From Sinomonas gamaensis (GTDB taxonomy: Bacteria; Actinomycetota; Actinomycetes; Actinomycetales; Micrococcaceae): a DNA stretch of 64,000 nucleotides. Shown here piece after piece: positions 43,501 to 50,928 of this stretch. The stretch lies in NCBI RefSeq assembly GCF_005876955.1, contig NZ_SSCL01000005.1, positions 124,001-188,000 of the forward strand. Direction: 5' to 3'. The notes beneath the pieces are model-generated. The model made no database searches, had not been told where the DNA came from, and worked only from the letters and a program-made list of their open reading frames with translations. Made by a program: the position numbers and the translations under genes. Positions within the stretch are counted from its first letter, which is position 1. Each line of letters starts with the position of its first letter.

Positions 43501-43977
43501 CTGGTCCTGCTCGTCCTCGTCGATGAGGGTCATGCGCTCCGCGGAGCGGCTCGCGAAGAGGCCCACGTCGACGAGTCGCCGAGGGTCGTTCCAGTCGAGC
43601 TGTTTGCAGCCTGCCACGGTGACGGCCGGGGCCCGTTCGACCGCGAGGAGCAGTTCTGCGAGGGCGCGGGGATGCGGGGCGGCATCGTCCCTCAGGAGCC
43701 AGATCCACTCCTCCCCCGACGCCTCGTGACGATCCCCGGCCCCGCTGGCGGAGAACGCTCTGAGTGCAGCGGCCACCGCCGCCCCGAAGGACGCGGGTGC
43801 GTCGACGACAGCATCGTCGCCGACAGCACGCCGAAGGAGATCCCCCGAACCGTCCGTCGAGGCCGCGTCGGCTCCGACGACGACGTCCGGGCGACGGGTC
43901 TGCGCCGCCAGCGCGGCGAGGGTGCGCGGCAGGTAGGGGGCGCCGTCATGCGCGACGACGACTGCGGTAACGTGCAC
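40507..43977 (-). CDS. Large GT2 glycosyltransferase fused to a polytopic membrane domain
   Basis: 1156 residues. Residues 1-250 are a GT-A/GT2 domain: HVTAVVVAHDGAPYLPRTL, then ADAASTDGSGDL, DDAAPHP and GDDVDFCWRARLAGHRVVVVP. A membrane helix near 260-285 and a basic loop follow. Residues 380-890 hold about a dozen hydrophobic helices of GT-C-like character, and the rest is an extracytoplasmic domain with a final helix (PLAVLAAAVLVITALMAIP) and disordered tail. Possibly a bifunctional transferase building a surface polysaccharide; donor and product unknown. The GTG at 43977 lies 11 bases after the whiB stop; upstream open codons lie in whiB. Confidence 0.88.
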   Translation of the reverse strand: MHVTAVVVAHDGAPYLPRTLAALAAQTRRPDVVVGADAASTDGSGDLLRRAVGDDAVVDAPASFGAAVAAALRAFSASGAGDRHEASGEEWIWLLRDDAAPHPRALAELLLAVERAPAVTVAGCKQLDWNDPRRLVDVGLFASRSAERMTLIDEDEQDQGQYDDRSDMFAVNAAGMLVRRDVWDALKGFDPALPVTGDDVDFCWRARLAGHRVVVVPAARMSHATDRPDTEPSTFAARRAEVYTRLKHAPAWAVPLHFVVALLSALWSLAGGIIAKQPGRGASRCAATLAALASLGALAKGRRNAARTRRVARGTVRGVRATRDDIRSHRRAYLESEYSERVIGDGAGADNAPSEPTGDSDHDFAALAVSSKGWSGTGAVVVAVLALISSLLALIPLLGAKAVSGGGLLPVSADLGMIWHHATSWWTELGPGRAGHGDPFDAVLWALGVLGIGDPNRAVVWSLVLAPALAGIGAWSFAAALTEHRWPRIVAALVWAASPALQEAVAQGRLGSVFAHVFLPWAALGVVRSVGAARVRGTVGIERIPRPGSGGVPSWTAAAAGGLALAVVTAGSPSLLALAAVVVVVVSLGLRRRAQSLWVMLVPSAVLFLPVWLSAPENPRAWLADPGAPTAYAAPSPWQLVLGSPVAFTPSSGVGGLGWLPAGIPWALVYAILIGVPVLAAAAVSMIALPSRRGAVARAAGGAAVAAFALAWAVSRIPTAVAGDSLVAPFAGPAVAAGFLALLTAAVVGADRALERREGAAGHEPGGTQARLAAAARVALVIVMVVAVAGPILGLARWAVAGLAPSAAPGGSFGSPLAVAPSQVRTLPATASDLGLGPQQTKTLVLRSTPQGGFTAALMRGAGTTLDALSGVASASRVTGSLGSETVRTDDDADAAIRRAVAIVSSSSGVDPRADLEALGVGFVVLQQRDGGDSVTASQMDAVPGLVAVGQTDVGWLWRVTPRNPQAGSQFDIAQRASIVDAQGKVLGYVGSGPETVDTTVPSGPEGRLLVLAERSDPRWSAWLDGRRLTATTQGWDQAFTLPVSGGHLEVRYEQPGAVPLAVLAAAVLVITALMAIPSRLRPQTRRRPQRGSGPSGRRRAPTRDGGPEGPGAPQETEEAPESTETGTDPGPGEADAPKEAPAQPTTARTDNDARV

Positions 43978-43988
43978 GCCGTCCAGGA

Positions 43989-44561
43989 TCAGACCGCCCG
44001 CTTCCGCAGGCGGCGGCGCTCGCGCTCGGACAGTCCGCCCCAGATTCCGAAGCGCTCGTCGTTCTCGAGGGCGTACTCGAGGCACTCGGCGCGGACGGTG
44101 CAGGAGCTGCAGACCTTCTTGGCGTCGCGGGTCGAGCCGCCCTTCTCCGGGAAGAACGCCTCGGGATCAGTCTGGGCGCACAGGGCGTCCGCCTGCCAGG
44201 CGAGCTCGCCCTCCACGGGCGCTGCAGGACGCAGCAGCCCGAGCCACACCGGCTGCGCTGGGCGCACCATCGGCTGGCGGTCGAGGAGGGAAACGACGTC
44301 CGCGTCGTGCTCGCCGTCCGCGTCGTCCTCGTCATCCTCGTCATCGTCCAGCGGCGCCTCGCTCTCGAGGGCCGCGTGCTCGAGGAGGAATGCAGTCGCC
44401 GCGTCCTCGAGGGTCGCCGCCGACATCTCCTTGTAGCGTTCGCCGGCCTGCGGGTCGGCCGGGTCTACGTACCAATCCGCGGGGATCCCGCGGGACTGGT
44501 GGGCCTGCAGCGACTCCGCAGCTGCCGCTTCGTCAATCTGGAAACGCTCCGCCTGTGCCAC
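43989..44561 (-). CDS. whiB: WhiB-family Fe-S transcriptional regulator (WhiB2/WhmD-like)
   Basis: 190 residues. The C-terminal WhiB domain has the four cluster cysteines Cys128, Cys151, Cys154 and Cys160 (CxxC in KKVCSSCTVRAECLEY), the turn FGIWGG and a basic DNA-contact tail (SERERRRLRKR). The first 125 residues are an unusual extension with an acidic run (DDDEDDEDDADGEHDAD), longer than typical WhiB2 proteins. The GTG at 44561 follows AGGAGGAG. WhiB2 orthologues control septation and division. The promoter region holds two palindromes. It heads the glycosyltransferase-DUF5719 operon. Confidence 0.94.
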   Translation of the reverse strand: MAQAERFQIDEAAAAESLQAHQSRGIPADWYVDPADPQAGERYKEMSAATLEDAATAFLLEHAALESEAPLDDDEDDEDDADGEHDADVVSLLDRQPMVRPAQPVWLGLLRPAAPVEGELAWQADALCAQTDPEAFFPEKGGSTRDAKKVCSSCTVRAECLEYALENDERFGIWGGLSERERRRLRKRAV

Positions 44562-44656
44562 GGTGCTCCTCCTCGGTGGTCGTCTGCGCACGGCCTGCCT
44601 GCCTGTTCAGGCACCGAGCAACGGGAGGATTCCCGACCTCGGCCCCATCTACCGCC

Positions 44657-44691
44657 ACAGTTACTGTCCAGTTCTAATTACACGTGTGTAA
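44657..44691. promoter_or_regulatory. Paired palindromes in the whiB / TIGR03089 divergent promoter region
   Basis: ACAGTTACTGT (44657-44667) and TTACAC-GT-GTGTAA (44678-44691) lie 96-130 bases before the whiB start, in AT-richer DNA than the surroundings. They are plausible operators for whiB autoregulation or another factor; not proven. Confidence 0.45.
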
Positions 44692-44814
44692 GTCATGCTG
44701 GTCAAGCGGCAGCCGGGAATTGTAGCCAGAAGGATTCCAAGTAGTGGGGCACGCCACGCCCGAACGCGTGTCGCGCGCTGCTCCAGGGGACGCGCAGTGC
44801 GGCACCATGGACCC

Positions 44815-45519
44815 ATGGCACCCACTGCACCGCTGACTGTCGCCGATCTGCTCCACCGCCTCCGCTCGGGCAACTCGGCCGCCCCGCGTCTCACCTGGTA
44901 TGGGCCGGGAGGCGAACGAGTCGAACTCTCGGGGCGCGTGCTGGACAACTGGGCCGCCAAGACCTCCAACCTGCTCGTCGAGGAGCTCGACGTGGAGCTT
45001 GGGGCGCGCTTCCGGCTCGACCTGCCGGCGCATTGGAAGACCGCCGTGCTCGCCCTTGCGGCATGGCAGGCGGGCGCCGTCCTCGTGGATGGCGAGGCGG
45101 ACCTCTTGTTCTCGGCCGAGGCGGATGGCGCGCCTCCGGCTGGCGCCACGCGCGTCGTCGTCGCCCTCGGCGCGCTCGACCTCGCCTATCCGGGGGCGCT
45201 CTCCCCCGGCGACGTGGACTACGCCGCCCTAGTGCGGCAGTTCGCCGACTCCTTCGATCCCTTCGATCCGCCAGCCGGGGACGACGACGCCGCTCGCCTC
45301 GGCGGCGACGCCTTGACCCAGTCTGAGCTGCTGGGGCGATGGGCCGTGCCTGCCGAAGCCGGTGCCCGCATCCTCGTGGATGCGTCGCGCCCCCTGCCCG
45401 AGGTGCTCGCGGCGCTCCTCGGGGCCTGGGCGGCAGACGGCTCGGCCGTCCTGCGTCATCAGGACGTCGCGGACACGCCAGCCCTGCGCAAGGCCGAACG
45501 GATCACCGCGGCTGACTAG
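44815..45519 (+). CDS. TIGR03089 family protein
   Basis: 234 residues. It resembles the N-terminal part of AMP-binding enzymes (RLTWYGPGGERVELSGRVLDNWAAKTSNLL; WQAGAVLVDGEADLL) without the adenylation motifs, matching the actinobacterial TIGR03089 family of unknown function. The start ATG 44815 is chosen by the family N-terminus; no ribosome-binding site is evident and upstream open codons run through the promoter palindromes. The stop shares CTAG with the convergent GtrA gene. Confidence 0.82.
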   Translation: MAPTAPLTVADLLHRLRSGNSAAPRLTWYGPGGERVELSGRVLDNWAAKTSNLLVEELDVELGARFRLDLPAHWKTAVLALAAWQAGAVLVDGEADLLFSAEADGAPPAGATRVVVALGALDLAYPGALSPGDVDYAALVRQFADSFDPFDPPAGDDDAARLGGDALTQSELLGRWAVPAEAGARILVDASRPLPEVLAALLGAWAADGSAVLRHQDVADTPALRKAERITAAD

Positions 45520-46070
45520 CGCTCGGGCTGCTCCCCCACCACCGGCTGCTCCCCGGTGACCGCCACCCGATCCTCGTGGTGGTGGTCGAAGATCTCGTGG
45601 TCCACCTCGTAGCCGGGCTCGGAGTCGAGTTCTTCGTTGAAGACCCAGAACCGGTAGGCGAAGAACCGGAAGATGGTCCCGAGGACAAGGCCCACCACGC
45701 TGCCTGCCACGAAGATGGAGACCTTGTCGGTCATGAGCAGGACGTACTTGGTGAACGCGACACAGCCCGCGGCGATCAGCAGGCCCACGCCGTTCATGAG
45801 GGCGAAGAGCACGGCCTCCCGCACCACGTTCGCCTGCTTGCGATGGCGGAAGGTCCAGTAGCGGTTGGCGACCCACGAGAAGATGCTGGCGATGATGGTC
45901 GCGATCGACTTCGCCCAGACCTCACCGCTGTGCAGTGGGCCGTTGAGGAGCCAGATGAACACGACGGAGTCGACGACGAACGCCAGACCGCCGACGGTGC
46001 CGAACTTCGCCACCTCCCGCCAGAAGAGCGAGACGAGACCGCGCAGCCGATCCGAAATGGCGTTGATCAT
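45516..46070 (-). CDS. GtrA family membrane protein
   Basis: 184 residues with four membrane segments: FGTVGGLAFVVDSVVFIWLL, SIATIIASIFSWVANRYW, LFALMNGVGLLIAAGCVAF and IFVAGSVVGLVLGTIFRFFAYRFWVF, then a hydrophilic His/Glu tail. The NRYWTF and YRFWVF ends of helices 2 and 4 are GtrA hallmarks. GtrA proteins are thought to flip or present polyprenyl-linked sugars for cell-surface glycosylation. The ATG at 46070 follows GGAGG; the upstream GTG is rejected. Confidence 0.92.
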   Translation of the reverse strand: MINAISDRLRGLVSLFWREVAKFGTVGGLAFVVDSVVFIWLLNGPLHSGEVWAKSIATIIASIFSWVANRYWTFRHRKQANVVREAVLFALMNGVGLLIAAGCVAFTKYVLLMTDKVSIFVAGSVVGLVLGTIFRFFAYRFWVFNEELDSEPGYEVDHEIFDHHHEDRVAVTGEQPVVGEQPER

Positions 46071-46223
46071 GTTCCTCCGAGACTGTTCGTGCACTTCCGA
46101 CCCCTGCCTCGGGGGCCCGCTGCGTGCTCTAGCCGTGGCACGCTCAGACGACTATTCTACGCGCCGCCCTCAGTGGCCCTCAGGGTCCTGTCAGACTTCA
46201 CAGGGTCGCACGTCCGGGTTCGG

Positions 46224-46229
46224 TAGGCT
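46224..46229 (+). promoter_or_regulatory. -10 hexamer TAGGCT of purK (leaderless)
   Basis: TAGGCT ends six bases before the GTG at 46236, and no Shine-Dalgarno sequence is present. The predicted transcript therefore starts at or next to the start codon. Confidence 0.5.
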
Positions 46230-46235
46230 TGGCGG

Positions 46236-47423
46236 GTGAGTTTTCCTGTGATCGGCGTCGTCGGCGGCGGCCAATTGGCCCGCATGATGGCCCCTCCCGC
46301 CACTGCCCTCGGGATCGAGCTGCGCGTCCTCGCTGAGGCCGAGGACGTCTCCGCGGTCCCCGCCGTGCCGAATGCCCCCGTCGGCGACTACCGCAGCCTC
46401 GACGACCTGCGCGAGTTCGCCCGCGGTGTGGACGTCCTCACGTTCGACCATGAGCACGTCCCGACCGAGCACCTCCTCGCCCTCATGGCCGAGGGCGTCA
46501 ACGTGCAGCCCGGGCCCGCCGCGCTCGTGCACGCCCAGGACAAGCTGCGGATGCGGGCCGCGGTCGACCGGCTCGGCCTTCCCAACCCCCGCTGGGCCGC
46601 GGTCCACCACGTCGAGGACCTCATCGCCTTCGGGGACGAGATCGGGTGGCCGATCGTGCTGAAGACGCCGCGCGGCGGCTACGACGGGAAGGGCGTGCGC
46701 GTCCTCGGGTCCTCCGCCGACGCCTCGGCCTCGATCGACTGGTTCGGCGTGATGAGCCCCCTCCTGGCGGAGGAGATGGTTCCCTTCACGCGCGAGCTCT
46801 CCGCCCTGATTGCCCGCACCCCGAGCGGCGCCTCGGAAGCCTGGCCGGTCGTGCACACGATTCAGGTGAATGGCGTGTGCGACGAGGTCATCGCACCCGC
46901 GCCCGGTCTCGACGCCGCGGTCGCCGAAGCCGCACAGGCAGCCGCCCTCGCCATCGCCAGCGAACTCGGTGTCACCGGCGTCATGGCTGCGGAACTCTTC
47001 GAGACGCCCGGACGGGGCCCCGGCTTCCTCGTCAACGAGCTGGCCATGCGCCCCCACAACACCGGCCACTGGACGCAGGACGGCTGTGTCACGAGCCAGT
47101 TCGAGCAGCATCTGCGCGCAGTCCTCGACCTGCCCCTCGGGGGGACAGCGGTCCTCGGCGGATGGGCCGTGATGAAGAACATCCTGGGCGGCCAGAACCA
47201 GGACCTGTACTCCGCCTACGCCGAGGCCCTCGCAGCCGACCCCGAGGCCAAGGTCCACACCTACGGCAAATCCGTGCGCCCGGGGCGGAAGATCGGTCAC
47301 GTCAACCTCGTCGGCGGACCGGGAACGGATCCACAGGAGCTCAGGACTCGCGCGGCCCACGTGGCCGCGGTCATCCGGGACGGGGCCGACCAAGTCGAAA
47401 CGATCACGCAGGAGAGCGCATGA
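46236..47423 (+). CDS. purK: N5-carboxyaminoimidazole ribonucleotide synthase
   Basis: 395 residues, ATP-grasp fold. It converts AIR, ATP and bicarbonate to N5-CAIR in purine synthesis. The start [15 protein letters not shown] is the PurK dinucleotide-like motif; [16 protein letters not shown] is the ATP-grasp loop and [17 protein letters not shown] the conserved C-terminal motif. The stop overlaps the purE start (ATGA). It probably starts from a leaderless GTG. Confidence 0.97.
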   Translation: MSFPVIGVVGGGQLARMMAPPATALGIELRVLAEAEDVSAVPAVPNAPVGDYRSLDDLREFARGVDVLTFDHEHVPTEHLLALMAEGVNVQPGPAALVHAQDKLRMRAAVDRLGLPNPRWAAVHHVEDLIAFGDEIGWPIVLKTPRGGYDGKGVRVLGSSADASASIDWFGVMSPLLAEEMVPFTRELSALIARTPSGASEAWPVVHTIQVNGVCDEVIAPAPGLDAAVAEAAQAAALAIASELGVTGVMAAELFETPGRGPGFLVNELAMRPHNTGHWTQDGCVTSQFEQHLRAVLDLPLGGTAVLGGWAVMKNILGGQNQDLYSAYAEALAADPEAKVHTYGKSVRPGRKIGHVNLVGGPGTDPQELRTRAAHVAAVIRDGADQVETITQESA

Positions 47424-47980
47424 GCACTCAGGGCTCCCAGCCCCTCGTCGGCCTGGTCATGGGGTCGGACTCGGACTGGAACGTCATGGAGGCCGCCGCG
47501 GACGCACTCTCCGAGTTCGGCGTCCCGTTCGAGGCCGACGTCGTCTCGGCCCACCGCATGCCGCACGAGATGATCGCCTACGGGTCGAAGGCACGCGAAC
47601 GCGGGCTGCGCGTCATCATCGCCGGAGCGGGAGGCGCGGCGCACCTGCCGGGCATGCTTGCCTCCGTGACCACGCTGCCCGTCATCGGCGTGCCTGTCCC
47701 GCTCAAGACCCTGGACGGCATGGACTCGCTCCTCTCGATCGTCCAGATGCCCGCGGGCGTGCCTGTCGCGACCGTGTCGATCGGGGGTGCACGCAACGCG
47801 GGACTCCTCGCCGTGCGACTTCTTGCCGCCGGAACTGACGAACTCGCCGCGCGCCTCTCGGAAGATCTGTCCCGTTTCGCGGACGATCTCAATGCGACGG
47901 CATCGCGCAAGGGCGAATCCCTGCGCCGGAAGGTGGCCGAGGTGTTCGCGGCGAACAGCAGCCAGGGAGAGCCTGGGTAA
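47420..47980 (+). CDS. purE: N5-carboxyaminoimidazole ribonucleotide mutase
   Basis: 186 residues. It converts N5-CAIR to CAIR, the step after PurK. The class I PurE signature [13 protein letters not shown] is at the start, with VVSAHRMP and [20 protein letters not shown] lies six bases before the ATG, which overlaps the purK stop by four bases. A roughly 25-residue charged C-terminal tail is slightly longer than E. coli PurE. The LCP gene follows after nine bases with its own AAGGAG. Confidence 0.97.
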   Translation: MSTQGSQPLVGLVMGSDSDWNVMEAAADALSEFGVPFEADVVSAHRMPHEMIAYGSKARERGLRVIIAGAGGAAHLPGMLASVTTLPVIGVPVPLKTLDGMDSLLSIVQMPAGVPVATVSIGGARNAGLLAVRLLAAGTDELAARLSEDLSRFADDLNATASRKGESLRRKVAEVFAANSSQGEPG

Positions 47981-47989
47981 GGAGAGCGC

Positions 47990-49615
47990 ATGGTGATCCA
48001 CGGCCAGCAGGCAGCGCCCGGCGGCACGTCTTCCCGGAGCCGGCTGACCGAGCCGCTCAGGCACCCCGAGCAGGCGCCCTCGGGCGTCCGCACGAAGCGG
48101 GCGTTCGTGCTGCTCGCACTGACGCTCGTCCTGCCCGGCAGCGCCCAGCTCATCGCGGGGAGCAGGACGCTTGCGCGGCGGGCGCTCACCGTGACCGCGG
48201 CGGCGTGGGTCGCCGTGCTGCTCGCCGTCGTCGTCGGGCTCATCAATCGGGGCCTGCTGCTCACGCTGGTCACCGATCCGGTTGCTTCCCTCATCCTCAT
48301 CGTGGTGCTGCTCGTCCTCGCGGTCGGGTGGGCCCTCATCTGGATCAACACCCTCCGGATCATCCGCGTTCCGCTGCTGGCGCGGCGCCTCCGGCCCGCC
48401 GTCATCGTGGCCCTCGTCCTGTGCCTCGTTGCCACGAGCGGAAGCCTCGCGTACGCCGCCTACCTCACCAATGTCGCTCGCGGCGCTGTCGGGAGCATCT
48501 TCTCGGGTGGACCGGCCATCGCTCCCGTCAACGGCCGCTACAACTTCCTCCTCATGGGCGGCGACGCCGGGGCGGACCGCACCGGGCGCAGGCCTGACAG
48601 CCTGTCGGTGCTGAGCGTGGATGCCTCCACGGGCCGCACAGCCATCATTTCCGTTCCCCGCAACCTCCAGAACGCGCAGTTCGCCGAGGGCTCTCCCATG
48701 CGGTCCGTCTACCCCGACGGCTACAACTGCGGCAACGACTGCCTCATCAACGCCGTCAACACCGAGGTCACCGAGAAGTACAAGAACCTGTACCCGGGCG
48801 TCGCCGATCCGGGGGCGCAGGCCACCATGGAAGCGGTGTCGGGGACGCTCGGCATCAAGGTGCAGGCCTACGTCCTCGTGGACATGGACGGGTTCGCCCA
48901 GCTCATCGACGCGCTCGGCGGAATCCGCGTCGACGCCGGCGGCTGGGTGCCGATCAGCGGCGCCGCGACCGATGACAGCGGCGACCACGAGCCCCCGCTC
49001 GGCTGGATCGCCCCCGGCCCGCAGACCCTCGATGGGTACCACGCTCTCTGGTACGGGCGCTCGCGCGAATACGCGAGCGACTATGACCGGATCGCGCGCC
49101 AGCAGTGCATCCAGCAGGCGATGATCAACCAGCTGAACCCGGCCACCGTCCTGTCCAAGTTCGAATCCATCGCGAACGCGGGGACCAAGGTAGTCGAGTC
49201 GAACATCTCCTCGTCCCAGCTCGGAAGCTTCGTCGACCTGGCCATGAAGGGCAAGGGACAGCCGGTCAGCCGTCTCGTGATCGGGCCGCCGGACTTCCCC
49301 GCGGACTTCCCCACGTATCCCGATTTCGACCAGATCCACGCCAAGGTGCAGAGCGCGCTCTCGGCGTCGTCGGCCTCGCCTTCGCCGAAGGCGGCCGGGG
49401 CAGGGCGCGGCTCTGCCGGCGGCCCGGCTCTCGCAGCACCGGCTGTCCTTGCACCGGCCGTGGTATCGGGGCAGGCGCCGGCGAACCAGTACAACCAGAC
49501 GGGTCCGGACGGAGTCCCGGTCAACGCCGCCCGGCTCGACTACCTCGTGAAGACGGGCCAGAACCAGATTCTGGACGCCATCATGGCCGACAACGGCCAA
49601 TGCAAACCCCTCTGA
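47990..49615 (+). CDS. LCP (LytR-CpsA-Psr) family phosphotransferase
   Basis: 541 residues. Several N-terminal membrane segments between about residues 35 and 165 (VLLALTLVLPGSAQLIAG; LLLTLVTDPVASLILIVVLL; VALVLCLVATSGSLAYAAYL), then the LCP domain from about 180: NFLLMGGDAGADRTGRRPDS with catalytic aspartate and arginines, SVPRNLQN, and LWYGRSREYASDYDR. LCP enzymes attach teichoic acids, arabinogalactan or other glycopolymers to peptidoglycan. Four rather than one N-terminal segment is characteristic of some actinobacterial members. Follows purE by nine bases. Confidence 0.93.
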   Translation: MVIHGQQAAPGGTSSRSRLTEPLRHPEQAPSGVRTKRAFVLLALTLVLPGSAQLIAGSRTLARRALTVTAAAWVAVLLAVVVGLINRGLLLTLVTDPVASLILIVVLLVLAVGWALIWINTLRIIRVPLLARRLRPAVIVALVLCLVATSGSLAYAAYLTNVARGAVGSIFSGGPAIAPVNGRYNFLLMGGDAGADRTGRRPDSLSVLSVDASTGRTAIISVPRNLQNAQFAEGSPMRSVYPDGYNCGNDCLINAVNTEVTEKYKNLYPGVADPGAQATMEAVSGTLGIKVQAYVLVDMDGFAQLIDALGGIRVDAGGWVPISGAATDDSGDHEPPLGWIAPGPQTLDGYHALWYGRSREYASDYDRIARQQCIQQAMINQLNPATVLSKFESIANAGTKVVESNISSSQLGSFVDLAMKGKGQPVSRLVIGPPDFPADFPTYPDFDQIHAKVQSALSASSASPSPKAAGAGRGSAGGPALAAPAVLAPAVVSGQAPANQYNQTGPDGVPVNAARLDYLVKTGQNQILDAIMADNGQCKPL

Positions 49616-49674
49616 GAACGCAACCCTTCGAGCAGCACCCGTTCTCCCCGACTGAGAGGCACCCGGACCACCGA

Positions 49675-50928
49675 ATGCATCGACTGCTGAACACCCTGCG
49701 CCCGTATGCCTGGGGCTCGACCACCGCGATCGCGGAGCTCCTCGGTCACGAGCCGTCGGGAGGTCCGGAGGCGGAGCTGTGGATCGGCGCCCACCCCGAT
49801 TCGCCCTCCCAGGTTCTGGCCGGCGAGCAGGCGCAGGGAACGGCGCTGGACAGTGTGATCGACAGCCGTCCGGAGGCCACTCTGGGTGAGGCCAGTATCG
49901 AGGCCTTCGGCGCGCGGCTGCCCTTCCTGCTCAAGGTTCTGGCGGCGGCCCACCCACTCTCCCTGCAGGTGCATCCGACGTTGGAGCAGGCGCGCGCCGG
50001 CTTCGCTGCGGAGGACGCCGCAGGGGTGAGCCGCAACGCGCCCGAGCGCAACTACAAGGACGACAATCACAAGCCCGAGATGATCTTCGCCCTCAGCCGC
50101 TTCGAGGCGCTCTGCGGTTTCCGCAGCGCGGCCGACGCCGCGGCGCGCTTCGAGGAGCTCACGGCGCTCCTTGCAGGGCAGAGCGCGGCGGAGGTCACCG
50201 AGCAGGTGGCGGAACTGCTTCGGGATCCGGATGAAGAAGAGGCACTGCGCGGCGCGTTCGCCCGGCTGATCGCGGGCGGCCAGCAGGTGCGCGATGCGGT
50301 GGGGGCAGCGGCGGCCGCCATCACCGCTGCCCGGGCCGATGACTCGGGCCTACGCACCGTCGCCGCCCTCGCGCAGGACTACCCCGACGATCCCGGGGTC
50401 CTCGTCTCGCTCCTGCTGAACCGTGTGACCCTCGAACCCGGCCAGGCCCTGGCCTTGGGGGCGGGCAACGTCCACGCCTACCTCTCGGGCCTCGGCATCG
50501 AGGTCATGGCGTCCTCGGACAACGTGCTGCGGGGAGGCCTGACCACCAAGCATGTGGACGTGGCCGAACTGCTCAAGACCGTGCGCTTCGCGTCGCTGCC
50601 GGTCCCGTTCCTGACGGCGGTCGAGTCGGAGCTCGGCCAGGAGATCTACCGGCCTCCGTTTGCGGAGTTCCAGCTCCAGCGCATCCAGGTCGGGCCGCGG
50701 ACAGGCGAGGACAGCCGCGAGCCTGTGCCGGTCGCCCAGGCGGGCGCCGCCGTCGTCCTCGTGGTGGACGGCTCGCTCACGCTGGACACTCCGAAGGGCG
50801 ATCTGCCCCTCGGGCGCGGTGAATCAGCTTTCATCCCGGCTGTCGAGGCACCCGCCCTTGCGCACGCGGGCGACGACGGCGCCCTCGCCTTCGCCGTGAC
50901 CACGAACCTTGGCGGTGACCTCGGCTAG
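49675..50928 (+). CDS. manA: Mannose-6-phosphate isomerase, type I
   Basis: 417 residues. It interconverts fructose 6-phosphate and mannose 6-phosphate, feeding GDP-mannose and polyprenyl-mannose, relevant to the Pmt encoded at 30156. Zinc-site motifs are seen: LSLQVHPTLEQA (Gln/His), DNHKPEMIFAL (Glu) and GAGNVHAYLSGLGIEVMASSDNVLRGGLT (His plus the signature). The start ATG 49675 fits the family N-terminus (RPYAWGS) but lacks a clear ribosome-binding site. It ends sharing CTAG with the convergent femX-like gene. Confidence 0.95.
   Translation: MHRLLNTLRPYAWGSTTAIAELLGHEPSGGPEAELWIGAHPDSPSQVLAGEQAQGTALDSVIDSRPEATLGEASIEAFGARLPFLLKVLAAAHPLSLQVHPTLEQARAGFAAEDAAGVSRNAPERNYKDDNHKPEMIFALSRFEALCGFRSAADAAARFEELTALLAGQSAAEVTEQVAELLRDPDEEEALRGAFARLIAGGQQVRDAVGAAAAAITAARADDSGLRTVAALAQDYPDDPGVLVSLLLNRVTLEPGQALALGAGNVHAYLSGLGIEVMASSDNVLRGGLTTKHVDVAELLKTVRFASLPVPFLTAVESELGQEIYRPPFAEFQLQRIQVGPRTGEDSREPVPVAQAGAAVVLVVDGSLTLDTPKGDLPLGRGESAFIPAVEAPALAHAGDDGALAFAVTTNLGGDLG

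Noticed and set aside
47297-49600. A 767-codon minus-strand frame opposite purE and the LCP gene
   Set aside because: Antisense shadow rich in Arg, Gly and Asp; the plus strand has clear PurE and LCP motifs and overlapping starts.
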